64,000 nt of DNA from assembly GCA_902802045.1 (NCBI GenBank), contig CADCKQ010000002.1, forward strand, positions 310,001 through 374,000, in the 5' to 3' direction. The notes under the pieces were generated by a model that saw only the letters and a list, made by a program, of their open reading frames with translations, did no database searches and was not told the DNA's origin. Of the stretch, positions 61,283 through 64,000 are shown in pieces. The position numbers and the translations under genes are program-made. This DNA comes from Oscillospiraceae bacterium (lineage in GTDB: Bacteria > Bacillota > Clostridia > Oscillospirales > Oscillospiraceae). Position 1 is the stretch's first letter, and the number at the start of each line of letters is the position of its first letter.

Positions 61283-62320
61283 TTATACTCCGAGCGTGCC
61301 GCGGTCATATTGAAACAGTGTCTCATTGATCTCGAATATGTCATAGTTCCCAAGTTCTATGAAACATTTTACTATTACATCTGTCAGATCATAGTCTGTA
61401 AATGTATATCCTGCGACGTTTAACAGTCTGTCTGCATCCTTCAAGGGAAGACTGAGCGCGATTATCAGACACAGCACAGTCTCCTTTGAAGGGTGATATG
61501 TCTTATCTCCTTTTATCTTGGAAAATGTCTGTTTGCTGATATTAGCCTTTTTATAACACTCCACATCAGTCATCCCGCTGTCATCTATATACTTAAAAAG
61601 AGTATCGCGAAATCCTGCATCTTCCCTGTGCTTTATTTTGATCAGTTCCCCGATATCCTCCAGGGGCATCTGCATCTGCGCGCTGTAAGAATAGCTCGCT
61701 TCGGTTTTATATTCTGCGTCTTTATCAAAGAGCGCTTGCGAGTGGAACGGAACATTGTCTCCCCGGATTTCATGTCTTCTTCTTTTCCGGGAATATACAT
61801 AGTTGTCATCTATGTAGCTCTCAACCGCAGAAAAGAGCTTACGGCTGATCTCATACGAAGTTTTATCGAAAACGCAGAGAAATACCTCCATCTCGTTTTC
61901 CATAAGAAAAGCAGTAATTGCAGATATTGCGATCTGCATCACCTGATCTTTGGGAAAGCCGTAGGTTCCTGCAGAGATAAGCGGCAAGGCCGTGCTTTTG
62001 CAATCAAGCTCCGCAGCCTTCTGCAGTGCAACGGTATAAGCCTCTTCCAGCAGTTCTTTTTCTCCATGGTCTCCGCCCGTGTATACCGGCCCGATCACAT
62101 GAATAATATACTTTGCATCCAGATCATAGGCGCCTGTTGCTATCGCCCGGCCGACTTCAAGCGGAACCTTTCTGCTGCATTCTTCGTCAAGCCTTTTGCC
62201 TGCTGCATGATGTATCGCGTAGTCAACGCCGCTGTATCCTATCATCAGCGAATTGGTCGTGTTGACCAGAGCATCTGCACTTACCGATGTTATATCTTCC
62301 CGGATTATTTTAAACGGCAT
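61283..62320 (-). CDS. Macro domain-HTH fusion protein
   Basis: 345 residues. The macro domain occupies about 1-165: FKIIREDITSVSADALVNTTNS, with the ADP-ribose-binding GYSGVDYAIHHAAG, GRAIATGAYDLDAKYIIHVIGP and ALPLISAGTYGFPKDQVM. The C-terminal part (about 240-330) has GMTDVECYKKANISKQTFSKIKGDKTYHPSKETVLCLIIALSLPLKDADRLLNVAGYTF, which reads as an XRE-like helix-turn-helix. The architecture is known in Clostridia but its role is not. It may bind DNA in response to ADP-ribose or a related metabolite. Confidence 0.85.
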   Translation of the reverse strand: MPFKIIREDITSVSADALVNTTNSLMIGYSGVDYAIHHAAGKRLDEECSRKVPLEVGRAIATGAYDLDAKYIIHVIGPVYTGGDHGEKELLEEAYTVALQKAAELDCKSTALPLISAGTYGFPKDQVMQIAISAITAFLMENEMEVFLCVFDKTSYEISRKLFSAVESYIDDNYVYSRKRRRHEIRGDNVPFHSQALFDKDAEYKTEASYSYSAQMQMPLEDIGELIKIKHREDAGFRDTLFKYIDDSGMTDVECYKKANISKQTFSKIKGDKTYHPSKETVLCLIIALSLPLKDADRLLNVAGYTFTDYDLTDVIVKCFIELGNYDIFEINETLFQYDRGTLGV

Positions 62321-62423
62321 ACTATCACCCTTTTTCTGTCTTTATTATTTCATTTGAACTGTTGTGTATCTTGCCGGACATTTCTGATTATCCGATTTTG
62401 ATTATAGCACATTCGGGCTCAAA

Positions 62424-62453
62424 TAAAAGAAGCCGCTCCCAAAGGGAACGGCT
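62424..62453 (-). terminator. Terminator of the NfnB-like / SLOG operon
   Basis: AGCCGTTCCC / GGGAGCGGCT, 10 bp with one G-U on the minus strand and a 3-base loop, followed by TTCTTTTATTT. It is 23 bases after the SLOG gene. Confidence 0.85.
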
Positions 62454-62476
62454 TTTTATAAAAATCTTTGTTTATC

Positions 62477-62938
62477 TCAGATATAGACAACTTCTTTTCC
62501 GAGCGAGACGGCATAGTTTATCGTATATTCGGTTCCTCCCGGGATGCCTTCGTAGAAGGCCAGAACGCGTGATGAGTTGTTGACCATCCACTGATCCCTG
62601 GATATATATACGAACCGGTAATATTTCTCCGAGGTGTAATGGACCTCATCCGCCTCGGAAATGATCCTCAGGTAAATATTGCGCCATGCGGAGGGCCACC
62701 TGTCCGCTACATTCCTGTAAGGAACTGCAGCTACAAGCTCAAGATCGCTTTTGCCGGAGGCTTTCAAGTCCAGCACTGCCTCCCCGGCCCAGAGATCTAC
62801 TCCTCTGGCCATACCGGTTATAAAACGGGTATATCCTTCGGAAACGGATCTGTCTATTGCGGTCTTGAGTCTGTCCCTGACTTCAGCTTCCGAGGCGCTC
62901 AGCTTATCCGGCCTGTGTCCGGTAAAACAGAGAGTCAC
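62477..62938 (-). CDS. SLOG-fold protein (DUF1273 / YspA-like)
   Basis: 153 residues. CFTGHRPDKLSASEAEVRDRLKTAIDRSVSEGYTRFITGMARGVDLWAGE is the DUF1273/SLOG nucleotide-binding start (TGHRP and GMARGVD); VPYRNVADRWPSAWRN and GIPGGTEYTINYAVSLGKEVVYI follow. SLOG proteins bind nucleotide-derived ligands; function of this subgroup is unknown. The GTG start overlaps the stop of the oxidoreductase gene by four bases (GTGA), so it should be translationally coupled to it. Confidence 0.82.
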   Translation of the reverse strand: MTLCFTGHRPDKLSASEAEVRDRLKTAIDRSVSEGYTRFITGMARGVDLWAGEAVLDLKASGKSDLELVAAVPYRNVADRWPSAWRNIYLRIISEADEVHYTSEKYYRFVYISRDQWMVNNSSRVLAFYEGIPGGTEYTINYAVSLGKEVVYI

Positions 62939-64000
62939 TTCTTCGCTTTAATATATTCGTCAATAGACTTCGCGCCGGTCTTGCCAGCACCCATAGCCAT
63001 TATGACGGTGGCAGATCCGGTAACGGCATCTCCTCCTGCAAAGACGCCCTCGCGTGCTGTCTTTCCGTTGTCATCAGCTTCGATGCCGCCCTTGCGTGTA
63101 AATGTAAGTCCCTCGGTGGTATCCCTTATGAGCGGATTCGGCGAGGTGCCGATCGCTATTATTACCGTATCGACGTCGAGGACCCAGTTGCTGCCTTCAA
63201 CAGCCACAGGTTTTCTGCGCCCCTTCTCGTCGGGCTCGCCGAGCTCCTGGCGAATAAGCTCTATACCGGTCACATGTCCGTTTTCGTCCCCGTGGATCGC
63301 GCAGGGGTTATTGAGAAGATTGAATTCTATTCCCTCTGCCTCTGCATGCTCGACTTCCTCCATACGGGCAGGCAGTTCATCCCTGCCGCGTCGGTAAGTG
63401 ATATAAACATGCTCTGCTCCGAGCCTCTTTGCTACTCTTGCAGCGTCCATTGCGACATTGCCCGCACCGACGACCGCCACACGGCTGAATTTCTTAATGG
63501 GTGTGTCGTAGTCTTCTCTGTAGGCCTTCATGAGGTTCGTACGGGTCAGAATCTCGTTTGCGCTGTATACGCCGAGAAGATTCTCTCCGGGTATGTGCAG
63601 GAACTGCGGGAGTCCTGCTCCGGAGCCTATGAATACTGCTTCATATCCTTCGGACTCAAAAAGCTCATCGACAGTGATTGATTTGCCTATGATGGCGTCA
63701 GTAATTATTTTGACTCCCATCGCCTTGAGGTTGTCTATTTCTGCCGCAACTATTTCCTTGGGAAGACGGAACTGCGGGATACCGTAGACCAGAACGCCGC
63801 CCGCTTTATGAAGGCTTTCGTATATGGTAACGTCATAGCCGAGCTTTCTCAGATCTCCGGCGCAGGTGAGCCCTGAAGGTCCGGAGCCGATGACTGCGAC
63901 CTTATGGCCGTTGGATTCGGGAACCTTGATCTCTTCCTTTTCTTCCCTGTTCATATGCCGGTCGGCAACAAAGCGTTCGAGTCTTCCTATTCCGACACTC
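62935..64000 (-). CDS. NfnB/GltD-type NADPH-binding oxidoreductase, C-terminal part (runs off window)
   Basis: The reading frame continues past base 64000, so only the last 354 residues or so are seen; the Met at 63954 is internal. The visible part starts IGRLERFVADR, then VAVIGSGPSGLTCAGDLRKLGYDVTIYE (FAD fold), VAVVGAGNVAMDAARVAKRLGAEHVYITYRR (NADPH fold) and VFAGGDAVTGSATVIMAMGAGK. This fits the NADPH-dependent glutamate synthase beta subunit / NfnB family. The N-terminal iron-sulfur part, if any, is outside. Which of the two roles it plays cannot be settled here. Confidence 0.9.
   Translation of the reverse strand, partial: SVGIGRLERFVADRHMNREEKEEIKVPESNGHKVAVIGSGPSGLTCAGDLRKLGYDVTIYESLHKAGGVLVYGIPQFRLPKEIVAAEIDNLKAMGVKIITDAIIGKSITVDELFESEGYEAVFIGSGAGLPQFLHIPGENLLGVYSANEILTRTNLMKAYREDYDTPIKKFSRVAVVGAGNVAMDAARVAKRLGAEHVYITYRRGRDELPARMEEVEHAEAEGIEFNLLNNPCAIHGDENGHVTGIELIRQELGEPDEKGRRKPVAVEGSNWVLDVDTVIIAIGTSPNPLIRDTTEGLTFTRKGGIEADDNGKTAREGVFAGGDAVTGSATVIMAMGAGKTGAKSIDEYIKAKK

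Noticed and set aside
1-64000. CRISPR array, prophage, insertion sequence or rRNA operon
   Set aside because: No spaced direct repeats, no transposase, integrase or phage structural gene, and no rRNA sequence were recognised.

Overview
The window is about 64 kb of densely packed chromosome from a low-to-mid GC Gram-positive bacterium, most likely an anaerobic member of the Clostridia (Bacillota). Supporting signs are a valS T-box leader, the rimP-nusA-ylxR-ylxQ-infB-rbfA order, RNase J, a BofA-family protein, an IspH-ribosomal protein S1 fusion, XpaC/TelA, DegV, PadR-DUF1700-DUF4097, strong AGGAGG-type ribosome binding sites and TTGACA/TATAAT promoters. I see no prophage, insertion sequence, CRISPR array or rRNA. 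The genus cannot be fixed from the sequence alone. About 70 genes are called; most lie on the minus strand.

Layout. 1-2.5 kb: start of valS with its T-box and promoter, divergent from glnS. 2.5-2.9 kb: the only gene-free stretch over 300 bases, holding G-rich inverted repeats and a terminator. 2.9-7.4 kb: DUF2804, Nudix, TrkA-C membrane protein, flavoprotein, Maf, DUF554. 7.4-7.7 kb: divergent tRNA-Gly and tRNA-Leu. 7.9-11.7 kb: two adjacent ECF sigma / membrane-partner operons. 11.9-19.1 kb: threonine aldolase, a transglutaminase-like lipoprotein that has lost its Cys, a divergent topoisomerase IV pair, BofA, and a cysteine-less ArsC-like protein downstream of RNase J. 19.1-24.5 kb: rnj, recR, rpe (minus) and xpaC-telA (plus).

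24.5-33.2 kb is one long housekeeping operon read right to left: asp23-like, nusB, xseA, xseB, ispA, tlyA, nadK, argR, recN, tyrS, ybaK. 33.2-39.6 kb holds DUF1015, a lipase, the PadR/DUF1700/DUF4097 operon and an esterase / GyrI-like / unknown operon. 39.8-42.4 kb is a heavy-metal efflux operon (ArsR, HMA protein, P-type ATPase) with repeated operators. 42.4-48.6 kb is a chain of five overlapping genes: murF, rpiR-type regulator, HI0933-type flavoprotein, cmk, ispH-rpsA.

48.7-52.7 kb holds an exonuclease, DegV, flavodoxin, a macro-domain protein and a C39-like protein that may be leaderless. 52.7-60.4 kb is the translation/transcription operon rimP-nusA-ylxR-ylxQ-infB-rbfA-nrnA-truB-ribF, with a promoter and a terminator-like attenuator in its leader. 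60.4-64 kb holds a VanY-type carboxypeptidase, a macro-HTH fusion, a SLOG-fold protein and the 3' part of an NfnB/GltD-type oxidoreductase that runs off the window.

Most of the window is core metabolism and information processing. I did not find a clear new defence or mobile system. The best leads are the two ECF modules, the macro-HTH and SLOG genes, the degenerate-enzyme proteins (ArsC-like, transglutaminase-like), the G-rich repeat element, the small ORF after telA and the nusA-operon attenuator.
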